This document shows positions 12,271 to 23,846 of a DNA stretch of 64,000 nt, piece by piece. Position 1 is the stretch's first letter. Each line of letters begins with the position of its first letter. Where the stretch lies: positions 336,652 through 400,651 of the forward strand of contig JAMZAV010002043.1 of the NCBI GenBank assembly GCA_024449915.1. Reading direction: 5' to 3'. Made by a program: the position numbers and the translations under genes. Origin of the DNA: Sweltsa coloradensis. Its lineage: Eukaryota > Arthropoda > Insecta > Plecoptera > Chloroperlidae. A model generated the notes under the pieces. That model saw only the letters and a program-made list of their open reading frames with translations, did not search any database and was not told where the DNA came from.

Positions 12271-12488
12271 TCAGGTTCAGCTAACCACCAGACCAGACCA
12301 GACGCCTGAATTCTGGCTAAGAAAGTTCTAAGAACCAAGAAGTCGGGAATTCAGGCAGACGCCGCGAGATAATTATAGCTGGTATTATTTATTATCTATT
12401 TGCCCGACACGGGTGTTGCGGGAAGAGAGGTACAGAGCAGTGCACGCACGCTTGTCTTTAGTCTTGACCTTATAGCTTTGCCATTCCC

Positions 12489-13302
12489 CATAGGCGTGCG
12501 CAAAGATTTTACAATGGGGGGCCACAGGCATGGGTGCCCACAGGAACTTTGGTAGAGGGGGGCCAAATTTACAATTTGTACTTTTGTTGGGCAAGCACAG
12601 GGGGTTTGGGGGGGGGGGGCAGAACCCCTCAACAACAGCGCCGCAGACAACATTTTGAAAATCAGGTTTTTAAAATGCATTTGGTGAGTTTTAGAAAAAA
12701 AGAAGTGGGCTTAATACAATACCAAAATTATGTTATTTTTGTGCAGTCGATACTCGAAACGGAGGAAACGAAAAGGAAATTTTAAAGGAAACCTTCAAAA
12801 TATTTTCCTTGCATTTTTTAAATTTTAGTTTCAATTGATAAAATACTGAAATTTTTATTTCATGTGCTTTGTCCAGGGGAGTTTCCCCATTTGCCCCCCG
12901 TCCTCCGGGCGCTCATAGCCACAGGATTGCCATACCGACTGGGGAATGGTGGTGGCGGAGCAGGGTCTGGGGGGGGGTCCTGGGGCGTAGTCCCAGCCTC
13001 TGGACTGGAGGCGCATTTTTTGGGGGTTAACTTTTTTGGGGGAGGGCTTAAAACGTATTGGAGAGTAAGAATGGCTTTTATTTACAATTTATACCTTGTG
13101 GCATTTTTGTTATAAAACTTATTTGAAAGTGAGATGATGAGAGAAAAAGGTAGTAAGCCTAAAGGATTAGGAAAACTATGTAGGGCCTAGACATTTTTTA
13201 AATTAATAAATTTTTGTATCAATTATTAAACTTGATTAGTTATTTTGATAACATTTCTAGGCCTAATGGGGGGGGGGGCTGGCCCCCCTGCGCACGCCTA
13301 TG
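12489..13302. mobile_element. hAT-like element with perfect 8-bp TSD
   Basis: The ends CATAGGCGTGCGCA (12489) and TGCGCACGCCTATG (13302) are exact inverses. They are flanked by the direct repeat CCATTCCC at 12481-12488 and 13303-13310. The termini continue into G-rich and C-rich stretches. The 814-bp interior has no transposase similarity I can see; the 83-94-codon frames inside are G-run artefacts. It is non-autonomous. Confidence 0.85.
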
Positions 13303-13310
13303 CCATTCCC

Positions 13311-15552
13311 TAGGAAGCGAACACAAAAATGCATACAAAGCCACACTCACTGCAGGCAGAAGTATGGGGCTAACCAATCTCTTAACACACCAGTTTTTCT
13401 TTTGAAAGATAGTTATTAAATTGATACAAACTATCAAGAACACAACTGCCAATGCCATTGAACTACTAAGAGAAGCTTTTAAAAAACTTTATACATGAGA
13501 TGAAGGTCGAATCCCCAACCGTTCAAGTAAAAATTTGATCTTTTGAACGAGGGTAATTCAAACAGGAAGGAGGACGAAAACATTATAATATTGTGTATAA
13601 CACTAATAATTCATTAGCGTGGGCAGCATTTTGCACGGTAAGTAACATACTCGAGATAACTGACAACCCTTATAATGTAAGATCAATAATATTTCTTAGA
13701 AATTGATTGATATTTTTTTACCAAAGGAAATTTCGGTTTCCCTAGGTTGGCTGGCTGACGAAAGTTGTATTATTTATTCCTCCATTCTTTCCTCCAACTC
13801 CATAACATACATGTTCACTGTTCAGTGTAGTGGTATTTCGTAACCATTCACATTGTTATTATTTACTTCACATTCACATTGTATTGTACAGAAATCTTGT
13901 GCAGTCACGAGTCTTTTACGAATTATTTACTATCTTCTCAATCGAACACGGAGCCGAGCCGAGCCGAGGTGAGCCGAGTGTAGCCGAGCGCTCGGCAAAG
14001 GGGGAACGTGCTCGCGACCATGTGCGCGCTCCTGCCCCGAGGTGACTTCCCTGCTGCACCGAGACTGACACACGATGTTCTTACGTAAAAGTTTTGATTT
14101 GTGGGCGACGCGAGGCGAACGACAGCCACACACGCATACACTTAGTACACACTGACAAGCGGGGCGCCGTGTCGTGATATGACGCTGTTGCTTTTTGTAT
14201 CACAATGCATTGAAATGAACGCCGCCGGGCATAATAATGACCTTTTGCCATTAGGAAGGTAAGTCGTATAAACGATATGACTGATACGATGCAAATCTAG
14301 CGTTTGGCTGAAGAGTATACGACATGCTAGCAACGTAAATTACTGGTAATGTTATTTTTTACTCTGTGCTTATATGCATTATGTACCCGAGGAACATAAT
14401 GTTGAAACATAATTCCTACGAGTGATATTATGACTCAACGATTACCATCAATATGACATTGTATTGTTTGATTTGTTAGGCATCAAGAAAAAAATACAAT
14501 TATTATTCTCGTGACCTTTTCGACCCCGTTGAAGATTTAACGATAGCGCTTTTTTTAAACAACAACAAAATAACGTCAGAGTATGTGAAGTCAAAAACAA
14601 TTCTACGATTCTAATCATAATGCAACCTTACCTTTCTTGCATGTCGAATGGTCATTACTCACAACATGATATTCTGTGATCCTTGTCGGAAGCTATTTGT
14701 TAAGAGGCTTAACCTGAACACGTCACGTTGTCCCCCCCCCCCCTCAACCGTACCACTTCAACACAAACATAACAATCAATCGCAGTTTACGTGTACAAGT
14801 GAACACAATACAGTGAAACATGTAATGCGCAAGATGCAAGATTGACATTCCAATAAATCAACATTTCAAAATTAATTCTCTCCCATTATAGTCTGATCAT
14901 AAGTTTTAACATTAACCTTGCATTGTTAGACGAGGGAGCGAAGCGAATGAATTGCACTAGTCTAGTACACAACAACGTGATAAAGAAAACTGGTTGACAT
15001 CAACAGATTATCAACAAAATCGGATCGCAAATATGGGTTAGTGACGTCGACTGCCATATTTCACACAAAAACAACAGTTTAGTCCAAAATTGGTTCTGGG
15101 AAACGTGCTTCGTTGTGAATTGTACCAAACTTCACGAGCTAGCTTTGGAAGTGAGGCAGATTTGTCTTTGGCATGTTGCACCTTGGGTAATTACTAATTA
15201 GTCTCCGTCAACGCTGTTGCAGACAAAAAAAAAAAGAAGATGACGAGTCGACACAAACGAACGAATCGATTTCTCCTGGGACGACCTGAAGTGACAAGTC
15301 TGTTGCAATGGCAGCGAGTGACCCAGATGCCATCCCACCCCCCGCTAGCCTGTTGAGTTCGACTCCCGGAGGGGTCAGTTTACAGTCATGCTTCGGTGTA
15401 AACAAACCATATCGTGGAAGTAAGCTAGACGAAAAAAAATAATAAACATATCGTTGTGGTAGTTGGTTTACTAAGAGGGTTCGTGTTTTAATTTCATTAA
15501 TGTTATTTGTTATCAAAATGTACTGTTTCTTTTTGTACGCGACAGAAATGTA
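13311..15552. other. Unassigned stretch with GAGCC repeats
   Basis: A short GAGCC tandem run lies at 13951-13987 inside a GC-rich patch that extends to about 14120. The remainder is AT-rich. I could not support an exon. Confidence 0.4.
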
Positions 15553-15560
15553 AGTTTCAC

Positions 15561-16338
15561 CAGTGGCGTAGCTATCGGGGGGCAGAGGGTGCAGTTGCAC
15601 TCGGGCCCGGGCCCCTCCGGGGCCCGGGCCCTCTCTCCAACTCCATGTATGTCCCATTAATCTTTGTATGGTTTTAACCTGCTAGTGACAACTTTCTATA
15701 GTGATGAAAAATTATTGAGGCTACCATACCATTTCAAAATTATTTCTTCCTCATTGGGCTGCATAGGATAGACGTAAAATAAGTAAATTCATTGCCAAGT
15801 TTCTGGCACTCGACACTCGTTTCCAAGTACACTACCGACATTTCATCTAAGTTTCCCGGGCAGTTACTTGCTTTCCGATCATGTTTAAAAACAGAGATTC
15901 TAAAAACAACTTCGGTAGGTAATGGAACTTGCAACTTTGTTAATGGTACACAAAGCTGCCCTTTCTTCAAGTTTTCCTGATGTGTGCACAGCTGTAATGC
16001 TATTCCTCACAATACCAGTCACCGTGGCAAGTGCGGAACGATCGTTTTCGAAACTCAAACTAATTAAAACGTATTTGCGGAGTACAATGACTGAAGAAAG
16101 ACTTTCTGGCTTGGCAATATTGTCAATTGAAAACCACGAGGCCAGAGCAATGGACGTCAATGTATTTGCTGAGAAAAAAGCCCGTAAGAAAAACTTCAAA
16201 TGAGGGTGAGTACAAAAGCTAATTCTAAACAATTATCTTGTGTATGTGTTTTGTGCGTGTGCGTATTTTTTTTTAAATGGGGTGGGCCCGTCGTGTCCAG
16301 TTTGCACCCGGGCCCGTGAAGGCGTAGCTACGCCACTG
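15561..16338 (+). mobile_element. hAT element, internally deleted, 8-bp TSD
   Basis: The terminal inverted repeats CAGTGGCGTAGCTA (15561) and TAGCTACGCCACTG (16338) extend into a shared GGGCCCGGGC-rich zone. The flanks carry a perfect 8-bp duplication AGTTTCAC (15553-15560 and 16339-16346). At 778 bp it is far shorter than an autonomous hAT, and only the transposase C-terminus remains (see 15922-16203). The exact TSD suggests a fairly recent insertion. Confidence 0.9.
15922..16203 (+). pseudogene. hAT transposase C-terminal fragment
   Basis: The frame encodes the C-terminal dimerisation region of hAT transposases of the ZMYM1/TTF-finger-like type. Visible landmarks are the [18 protein letters not shown] block at about residues 32-49, [20 protein letters not shown] after it, and a basic KKARKKNFK end with a natural stop. 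In intact proteins this segment makes the dimer interface. The DNA-binding zinc finger, the catalytic acidic residues and the insertion domain are all absent, so it cannot be active. The start Met is only the first in the remnant. Confidence 0.85.
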
Positions 16339-16346
16339 AGTTTCAC

Positions 16347-17129
16347 AATAAAAAAATGCTCTTATTTCCACTTTTATTTAAATGAGTTATTTCACAATCG
16401 CCGCTTAGGCCAACACAAATGATTGCGCAATTTGCATAGAAACTTGACGTAATTACAATTTGAAATGGAAGAGGGAAAACTAATCTTGTGGTATTATAAT
16501 CCAACTAATAGAACGTAACTAATACAGTATGTATACCAGCGAGCCATAAAATACTTTCAGAAGACCACTCCAGAAAATAGCAATATTATTATAAATAATG
16601 ACAACGATTAAGATATAATTAATTGATCACATATGAAGTGTGTTCTGTCTGTCCCAAATTAATCCAACAATTTTGCACATTTTTAACTATCACAGATAAT
16701 TTTTGACTTCATAATATGTGTGCCAAAATATATAATATGGAGCTACTATATTTGGCACGCACATATTAATATATAGTTCGGGACCGATTAGTCGCGATCG
16801 TTTTTACGGCAACGCACCTACGGACGGACACGAAGAGTTATTATTACATATAATCGCTCGGAAAGTGGTTACTTTCGTGGCACACAGAGGTGCGTACAAA
16901 AACACGACCGTTCACAATTAAATATGCAAGAGCATCACTTGCCGCTTGATTTTAATGAAGGTCGCTCACTACCTCGACAGAGAGGAAAAACTCCTATACC
17001 TCTCATAGCAGTTTCCATTTCAATCAGTCGCCCTGCAGCGTCATAGAATCACAGTGATACTGATATTCTCAGGACAACAATGGGGGTCATTACTCGAATA
17101 AACTCTGCTCTTACTGGCGTATGAATTAA
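16347..17129. other. Unassigned AT-rich stretch
   Basis: I see no gene or element boundary. An imperfect palindrome around TATATAATATGGAGC and TATTTGGCACGCACATATTA lies at 16720-16775. Confidence 0.4.
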
Positions 17130-17827
17130 CTAGGAAAACGCCGCGTTGTTGGATGAGCGTAATTGGTGCATTGAGCTGCCATGTGTTAAATAAATCAAAT
17201 TAAATAAAAAATTAACTTAAATTTTGTAAAATTTTAATTAATCGTAATTTAAAAAAAGAAAAAGATCGTAAAATTGCAATTTTCATAAGAAATAATTATG
17301 CGATTGCGCTCAAATTTAACACGAATATATTAATTCATAAAATTAAAATTATGTGAAAAAAATCATTGCAATAGAATAAAGCATGTAGGTGTTATTCGTC
17401 AAAGAACTGTTTTAAAGAAGAAAAAAACCGTAAAATTTCGATATTCATGACAAATAATTTTTCGATTGCGCTCAAATTTCACACGAATATCTTAATTCAT
17501 AAAATTAAGGTTCTGTGAAAAAAATCATTAAAATCGGATAAAGAATGTAGGCCCTAGGTGTTAAAAGTTGAAGAATTTTTTGAAAAATCGAAAAAAATCG
17601 CAAAATTGCGATTTTCATGAAAAATAATTTCCCGATTGCGTTCAAAAACGTGGCAGTTCTAAGTTCAGAGATTTCGAAGGCCTCCAGAAAATGTCATCGC
17701 AATTGGAGTATCGGTTTAGCCGGAATCGTGCTGACGAACACACAATAATACAGAAAAAAAAACATTCCGGATTTTTTTTCCAGTGTAGTGAAATGGAATC
17801 TTCGCTTCGCTCGCTACGCTCATCCAA
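17130..17827 (-). mobile_element. Helentron-like element, family 1 copy
   Basis: On the minus strand it starts TTGGATGAGCGTAGCGAGCG at 17827 and ends GGCGTTTTCCTAG at 17130 followed by T. Subterminal CGCTCATCCAACAACGCGGC mirrors the 5' end. It carries the same internal ~165-bp subrepeats as the copy at 6466, and the same conserved block (TTCGAAATCTCTGAACTTAG, read in its 5'-3' sense). It is non-coding. Confidence 0.65.
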
Positions 17828-17967
17828 TAACTGTAAAATTAAAAAAATCGGGTAAGGGCTATATCCAGAACACAATCGGATTACCGGCTTCTGACTATCA
17901 GAATAAATCAAATTATTCATTGGCAGAAAACGACAACGGCAGGGTTGTAAATGATAAAATATATTTA
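17828..17967. other. Short unassigned spacer
   Basis: Single-copy AT-rich sequence lies between the Helentron-like copy and the palindrome pair. Confidence 0.4.
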
Positions 17968-18002
17968 CATCATTCGATTACTGTAACAGGAATCGAATGA
18001 TG
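17968..18002. repeat. Hairpin, 12-bp arms
   Basis: CATCATTCGATT (17968-17979) and AATCGAATGATG (17991-18002) are exact inverses around an 11-base loop. The hairpin directly abuts the perfect palindrome at 18003. Confidence 0.8.
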
Positions 18003-18059
18003 CACAATTCAAAAACAAGTTGACATAAACAGTTTATGTCAACTTGTTTTTGAATTGTG
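18003..18059. repeat. 57-bp perfect palindrome
   Basis: A 28-base arm (18003-18030) and its exact complement (18032-18059) are separated by one base. The core reads GACATAAAC-A-GTTTATGTC. No mismatch occurs, which is unusual because long perfect palindromes are unstable and decay. It could be a recent template-switch product or a functional cruciform. Confidence 0.9.
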
Positions 18060-20571
18060 AGTCAAATGAATTTTCTGAAATGAGTGCATGTCGACTGTCG
18101 TGAATCGCTAGCTACCGTGAAAATTTGTGAAACACTGATAATGTTGATTGAAATCGAGAATATCTAAATTCAATAAAAAAGTTAATGGACATTAAATAAA
18201 TCAGGTTTTTATCATTTTAAATAAAACTACCAATAAATCACATCCTACTTAATGCTTACATATTGTAACTGAATACACGACACAAATTTGATCTTGATTA
18301 AGTTTGTTTTCAGTCGAATCATATTTTTTCTGGTCTGTAATTGATATTGTTATCAAAATGTCTTAATTTTGTGCCAAGAACTTGAAGCAGAAGCAACTTT
18401 AGCTGCGAGTTTGCGTCGCGGTGTACTGTGGACCAAAGCACGCAGGGTGAGTGAGATTGACTTTAGAAGCCGCTGAAAGGGCGGAGAGGGCGGGGGGATC
18501 AATATGCAGGTTAGAGTTGGTGGCATCGCCGAGCATAGGGACGACGTGCACCGCATCTTCTTCCTCGGGAAGCGCAAGGGACCTGCATACTCGCACAGAC
18601 CAAGACACGATCCAAAAGCAATTGTTATTGGCTCGCGTAATGCAAAGGCAACTATTTACACCTGTGCAAATACACTGTATATCCTTCAGCACGCACCAGT
18701 GGCTGACCTACTGATATCAGTTGGAAACTGGGTGTCGATAACGTAATGAGTTACTCGAGATAAATCAGATTCCACTAAATATGTTTTACTTCGCCAAAAG
18801 TAATTTTCATTTTCTATTGAATGAAATTACGCTCACACTCACACAACCTTGAAAACTTTTCTAAATTCATTTTCAGTATTATTGTTTGAGAGAAATACCA
18901 CATTTTGCAGGTCATTTCGCTGTTATATTGCTTTATAAAATTTTGACGTTTCGATACGACTGTGCAAAAATTGACCGACTAAATATATTATTTCTCTATT
19001 ATTTCTTTAATTTTATGATTATAATTGTATTAATTATTGGTTTACATTACGTAACTTACGTAATGTAAACAATAATGTAACATAACATTTAAAATAAATA
19101 ACAATAACAAGCACTCACTCACACGTTTTACACATGGCTACTGGCTAATGCCAAAGATCAGAAGAAGAAAACTGGTGTATTCATAGGAAAACATATATTA
19201 CGCGATTCAAAGAATTTCCTTTTCACGAGTTTTGATATCGATCCCAGATTCTGCAAATTTATAGAGTTCAATCTGGTCGGACAACGAGAATGAGGGGGGG
19301 GGTTGTCTATTCGAAGTATATCGCTCGACGCTTTTCCGGGAAGATATCATACTGATTTCTCCGAAACTGTGGTGCTTTTCCGATAGGCTTTATAGGATAC
19401 AGGCATGATGGGATATAGGCATAGGGATAGGTTGTGGGCACCGTAGAAAGGGGTTACGAAAAACGTTCAGTCTATATCTTTAAGTGTTTATTTCACTTGA
19501 ATAAACATAAGTTTTGGTGTGAATGTCGTAGGTCAACAGCCACAACGCGCACTGTCAAGAATGGCGAACATTTTTTCAAAAATGAGTGCTCAAAAATATT
19601 TACTACAAGATTCATCTTCGTTCATTCATCTAGCCAGAATAGAACCATCTTTGCTGACCTAGAGATGGATAATTGATGAAGCGCCACTCAGTTTCTTATA
19701 TGAGTTTTGGAAAGAAACATGTAAAATAAAGTTTCTTTTTCTGTTCCGTTTGTAATCCTCACTCGGTTTAATTGAAAGTCCAAACTGTAAGAAACCAAGA
19801 GACTTGGGTTCGAATGCCAAATAAGGCATAGATTTTACTTATTTCATTTCTTTTTTTTCTAATCTCTACCCATATGATGTCTAGCCTATATGCATTGTTT
19901 CGATTGATATTACATTAGTTAGTCTTAAAATAATTCAAAATGGAGGTCGCCACTTATGGCTGAACGAGGAACTAGGAAATGTTATTTTGAGGAAAAGAAT
20001 ACTACAGGCAACTTTGCTACTTCGAAAAACCACACTGGGCACAATGCCACCGCTTCGTGTGATGTGTCGTGATTCGGAGCCTTCACTCTGTCAATCAGCG
20101 CGTGACAGTACTGACAACATCACAACACAATCAGATAATTATATTTTAGTTTAGTTTATGACAAAATCGAACGGGAAATTTTAGACAAAGAAAAAATAAC
20201 AATACATGCAACAGTTGCGAGGCACGTATACATGGGACTTACGGACAACGGACGGGATTTATGGCAATCGAGACGACTGTTTATGATTTTCATTCACGAG
20301 ACGAGAGAACACCGAGAAAGGGTAAACAGTGAATCTGTACTACTGATATGTACTCACTTCCCGTTTCCGAGTTTTTCCCATTAACACAGAACAAGTAAAG
20401 CACAAAGTTGCATGGCAATCAATCTACAAACTCCAACTTCTGAGTCAATGCTTTTGTTACTTCTATTTGTACGGAATAATTACTATCCAAGCATTTCAGG
20501 GACTGATGTTCAGTGTTTCTGAAAGTTTAGTCTATCTATCTATAGTCACTATAAACACACACACACACACA
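18060..20571. other. Unassigned stretch with a small palindrome
   Basis: A 31-bp perfect odd palindrome (GTTTACATTACGTAA-C-TTACGTAATGTAAAC) lies at 19040-19070. A GC-rich patch at 18400-18620 and several frames of 80-97 codons there show no domain or splice pair. Poly-G (19294-19302) and a CA microsatellite (about 20557-20576) are present. Confidence 0.4.
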
Positions 20572-20579
20572 CACACTAT

Positions 20580-21559
20580 CAGTGGCGTAACTACAATTCC
20601 AGGGCCCCCCCGCAAAAAAAATATGCCCCCCCCCCTACCCATCACCACTGATTATTTTATGTTTGTCATATTTTGTGCTCACCTTCAATTCATCTTCTTG
20701 CAAGCTTTCAAATTTGCAAACTGGTCAATTACTGCATCGACATCCATTGTTTTCGCCCGCTCTGCTTCTATACTGAGGAGCTCTAGACCTCGAAGACGTT
20801 CTTGGCCCATTGAGCCCATTTTGAAAAAGATCGACCTTTCTCGTCTTTCGGATATGGTCCAAGCGATCTGCATGATCCATTGTCCACTACAAATCTTTTA
20901 ACATGTGGATCGTAAAGGTTAATCGGAAAATTGTTTCTATCTGTAGGAAGATCACTAAAAATATTGGCAGTAGTACTAGTAGCTATTTTGTCCTCATTAC
21001 AGATCTCAACACTTTGTTCACAATCACTATGACTAATATTTATGTCGCCACTTACCACTTCGTCGGTAAAGGTTCCTATTAAAATTTCTGACTCTTCCGA
21101 GTCTCGTTCACACACAGATGTTGAACTCGAAGGTAAATCTCTGGTGTTTGAGTTTATGACATTCACAGGTCTACTCGATTCGTATTCTATATTCTTATTA
21201 ATAAAGAATGAATCTTAACTTTTTACACTTTCGCACATTTTCTTCTTCCCTTTTCTTCTGTCTTTTTGGACGCACCACTTGGCACACTACTACTACCGCC
21301 GATCTTACTCACTGTAACTCCAACGGTGTACTGCACAATGCTCAAGCCAAAACTTGTCAGACTGTTCGCAGTCGCTGCATTTAGAATAACTCACAAAGTG
21401 TCAGTCCGCAATCAAGCGGATCAGTTTTTTTAATTTTGACTTTTTTTCATTTTATTTCATTTTCATTTTTTTTTTCATTTTTTCAATAATTTTTGGGCCC
21501 CTTAGAGCGCTGGGCCCCCCCGCGACCGCGGTCCCGGCGGGTCCTTTGTTACGCCACTG
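20580..21559 (-). mobile_element. hAT element, internal-deletion derivative
   Basis: The termini CAGTGGCGTAACTAC (20580) and TTACGCCACTG (21559) are inverted and flanked by 8-bp repeats CACACTAT / CACAGTAT (one mismatch). The left duplication lies in the edge of a CA microsatellite. On the minus strand the body keeps both ends of a transposase gene but not the middle (see 20685-21166). The element is about 980 bp long. Confidence 0.85.
20685..21166 (-). pseudogene. hAT transposase, N- and C-termini joined by deletion
   Basis: The minus-strand frame from 21166 encodes a Ser/Glu/Asp-rich N-terminus and then DPHVKRFVVDNG and LGPYPKDEKGRSFSKW, the start of the TTF-type zinc-finger region of ZMYM1-like hAT transposases. 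It stops at 20783. An overlapping frame (20873-20685) encodes the far C-terminus, QERLRGLELLSIEAERAK followed by DVDAVIDQFANLKACKK. The catalytic core is missing, and the junction lies near 20800-20850. Such end-preserving deletions generate non-autonomous elements. Confidence 0.85.
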
Positions 21560-21567
21560 CACAGTAT

Positions 21568-22720
21568 TCAATAGTAAACTATGCTAAAGAGAGCTTTTCA
21601 TTGTTTTATTTGCTCATTCTGTCTTCAAGGAGAATTCATCCGATAAACTCAAAAAATATATTTCATTCCATTTCAGGCTAACTATCGTTATAATTTAGAG
21701 AGTAACGTAAAAATTATTGGGTCCAAACTTGGTAATTTTCGAGCTAGGTTCCATCAGTACAAACCTCCCATAAGAAATAACATTGCGGCGATCTTTATGC
21801 CCCGTGCCGTGACCTTGGGAGGATTTTCAGTCCAAAAAGGTATTGTCCATTATTGATGTAGGCCTACTCGACTACCTCTTCTGTAAATGCACCATTTTTG
21901 AATTTTATTTCAACTTGAAAATATGTTATTAATTTATTTTATTAATTTAACGTCTATCCTATTCAGTTAAAAACTAATTTACAAAGGAGGACATTGTACA
22001 TGGTCATGGTTACATGGTGGCAAGTACCTAAAATAAACAATTTGTATTAGTATCAAAAGTATCCTGACTTATTATCTCATTCCATCATTTTTCATCCAAA
22101 TCTAAATCCAAATCCATTACATTTTTTTTTTGTAATTTGGGCAAGTGATTCGGTCAAAATATGTGCCGTGAATGGGTGTAGTTTCGGAATGCATATTTTT
22201 TGTGTGTATCTTGTACACAGTTTCTAAAGGGTAATTTTAGATTACGATGCTCTAGTAAAGTATCTATGTGGTGGTGATGCTCACAGTGGATAATAAATTA
22301 TATACTGAACTGAAATAATTCGGGGTGATGTAAAATGTAAATTACCCTCTTACCTAATCCCATGGAAAAGTGGGATAAACCCGTGCGGTGCAACGGGAAC
22401 CATAGTACACTCGAGATTCGGAAACCGGTGCTCCAGGTTGCGCGAGAAGGAATTAGAGGGAGGACAGGTTATCAGATCGCATAGATGGGTGAGAGAGAGT
22501 GGAGTGTATGAAGGAACGGAAGAAGAAAGTGATGGAGAAGAACTTTATGAAGGAAAAACATATGCTTTGCGACGCACTAAACATCACCAAACTTATTGAT
22601 GGCGTGTAATTCTCTCTCCCGTTCTACAGTTTAAAACAATGCCACACAACAAGGTTGTAAGAAGCTATAAGGTAATACCTATATAAACTAAGCCTCTAGT
22701 TTAAGGCAACACACGTCTCT
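21568..22720. other. Unassigned stretch, one long open frame without ATG
   Basis: A plus-strand frame is open from about 22310 to the stop near 22596 (~96 codons) with an acidic/basic segment (GTEEESDGEELYEG), but it has no start codon and no clear splice borders. The rest is AT-rich. This could be a decayed exon or chance. Confidence 0.3.
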
Positions 22721-22975
22721 CTGCCGGCACGTGTGGCAACCATGGCAACGTCAGCCAAGCGTGAACCGGGGTTAGAACCTGGGACCGCGACCACGTGACT
22801 GTGACGTCGCGAGCCAATCAATGAGGAGAGAGAGAGGGGGGGGGGGTTTCTCTGACGTAGCTCTGCGTGGAAGAGAGAAGTGAGCGAAGCGCGACGTAAC
22901 GGAAGGAAGGAATTTTGAGGTTCACACAGTAGTCTTCAGCTGGATCGAAGGATTGGTTTATGGAGGCTCACTGTT
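22721..22975 (+). promoter_or_regulatory. CpG-rich promoter-like patch
   Basis: Two E-boxes CACGTG (22728-22733 and 22792-22797), a CRE-like TGACGTCG (22802), an inverted-CAAT context CCAAT (22814-22818), a second TGACGTAG (22853) and many CpG sites cluster here. A coding-like ATG follows at 22976/22979. The cluster lies at a promoter-like distance, and the orientation is inferred from the downstream exon. No TATA box is apparent. Part of the patch (GGTTAGAACC) resembles a tRNA B-box, so a SINE contribution is possible. Confidence 0.4.
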
Positions 22976-23112
22976 ATGATGGCACCTAAGTCACTAATGA
23001 GACAGACGGATGCTGATGGAACTTTGGACAAGGAGAATTCAAAGAACCATACCAGGATAATATATGCTGACCAGAACCAGCCACAGGCGCCATATTCAGT
23101 TACCCAGATATA
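22976..23112 (+). CDS. Candidate first coding exon, unknown product
   Basis: Two adjacent in-frame ATG codons (22976, 22979) start a frame running 44-45 codons to a consensus-like donor GTGAGT at 23113. The second ATG has A at -3 and G at +4. The peptide (MAPKSLMRQTDADGTLDKEN, continuing with NHTRIIYADQNQPQ and APYSVTQI) is polar and not low-complexity. A CpG-rich patch with E-boxes and CCAAT lies just upstream. If the donor is not used, TAG follows immediately. An out-of-frame upstream ATG at 22961 overlaps the start. I do not recognise the protein and found no second exon. It may instead be chance. Confidence 0.35.
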
Positions 23113-23118
23113 GTGAGT

Positions 23119-23846
23119 TGCGTGTTATGGGATTAGATCAGGGCAGTCAGATGTTCCTGAATAACTTAGCCCTCGATTTTAAAAGTTGCATGCACCGATC
23201 ACCACGTTCCAATTCACCAACTACCCACGTGCCACCACCTCCCACGACGTAAATAAAGGCATGTATGTATGTCCACCAATCCGTTTTACCAACTCGGTTC
23301 AAATTGTTATATTTTAAATCGTATACGCGAATTATAATAGCGAGTCACTTCCACGGCGATTAATTCCATCTGTTATTAGGTTTCGTCAGGGTGAAACGGG
23401 GTGAGGACGAATAATAAAGGGTGGAAATCAAATACATTTCCGGCATCCTGGCGGGTGAAACAAGGCATCCAGCTCTTCGGGATCGATTTATTATCACGTA
23501 CATCATTGACGATAACCACCATCGCTCTTAGTGCTAGTTCCTTGCGAACTATGTTTTCTAACTACTGCACTGACATTATGCCATCATCGTGCTTAAACAT
23601 TAAACACTAACTAAACAAATCACAACAGATATTTGGTCATGTATTAAATCTATTGAAGGTGGAGATGAGTCGAACCCGACGCTCCCCCCCCCAATCTCTC
23701 TTAACACCCTCTGACCATTAGGGGTGGGAGGAGACACTACACAAGGCAATCAATAGGCATTTACTGCAGTCGCACACTCGCTGGGGATTTGGACACTTTT
23801 TAACTAACTATACCCATTAATCACTACTGACAACTCCACAATCAAT
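23119..23846. other. Unassigned stretch
   Basis: This is either the intron following the candidate exon or intergenic sequence. A C run at about 23684-23692 and a few short frames are all that I see. Confidence 0.35.

Noticed and set aside
15208..15657. 149-codon minus-strand frame, among the longest in the window
   Set aside because: It crosses the left TIR of the hAT element and poly-T/A tracts; no domain is visible.
22979..23112. Flippase (P4-ATPase) N-terminal exon, because of the IIYADQNQPQ stretch
   Set aside because: The residues after NQPQ do not follow the expected family pattern, so I left the product unknown.
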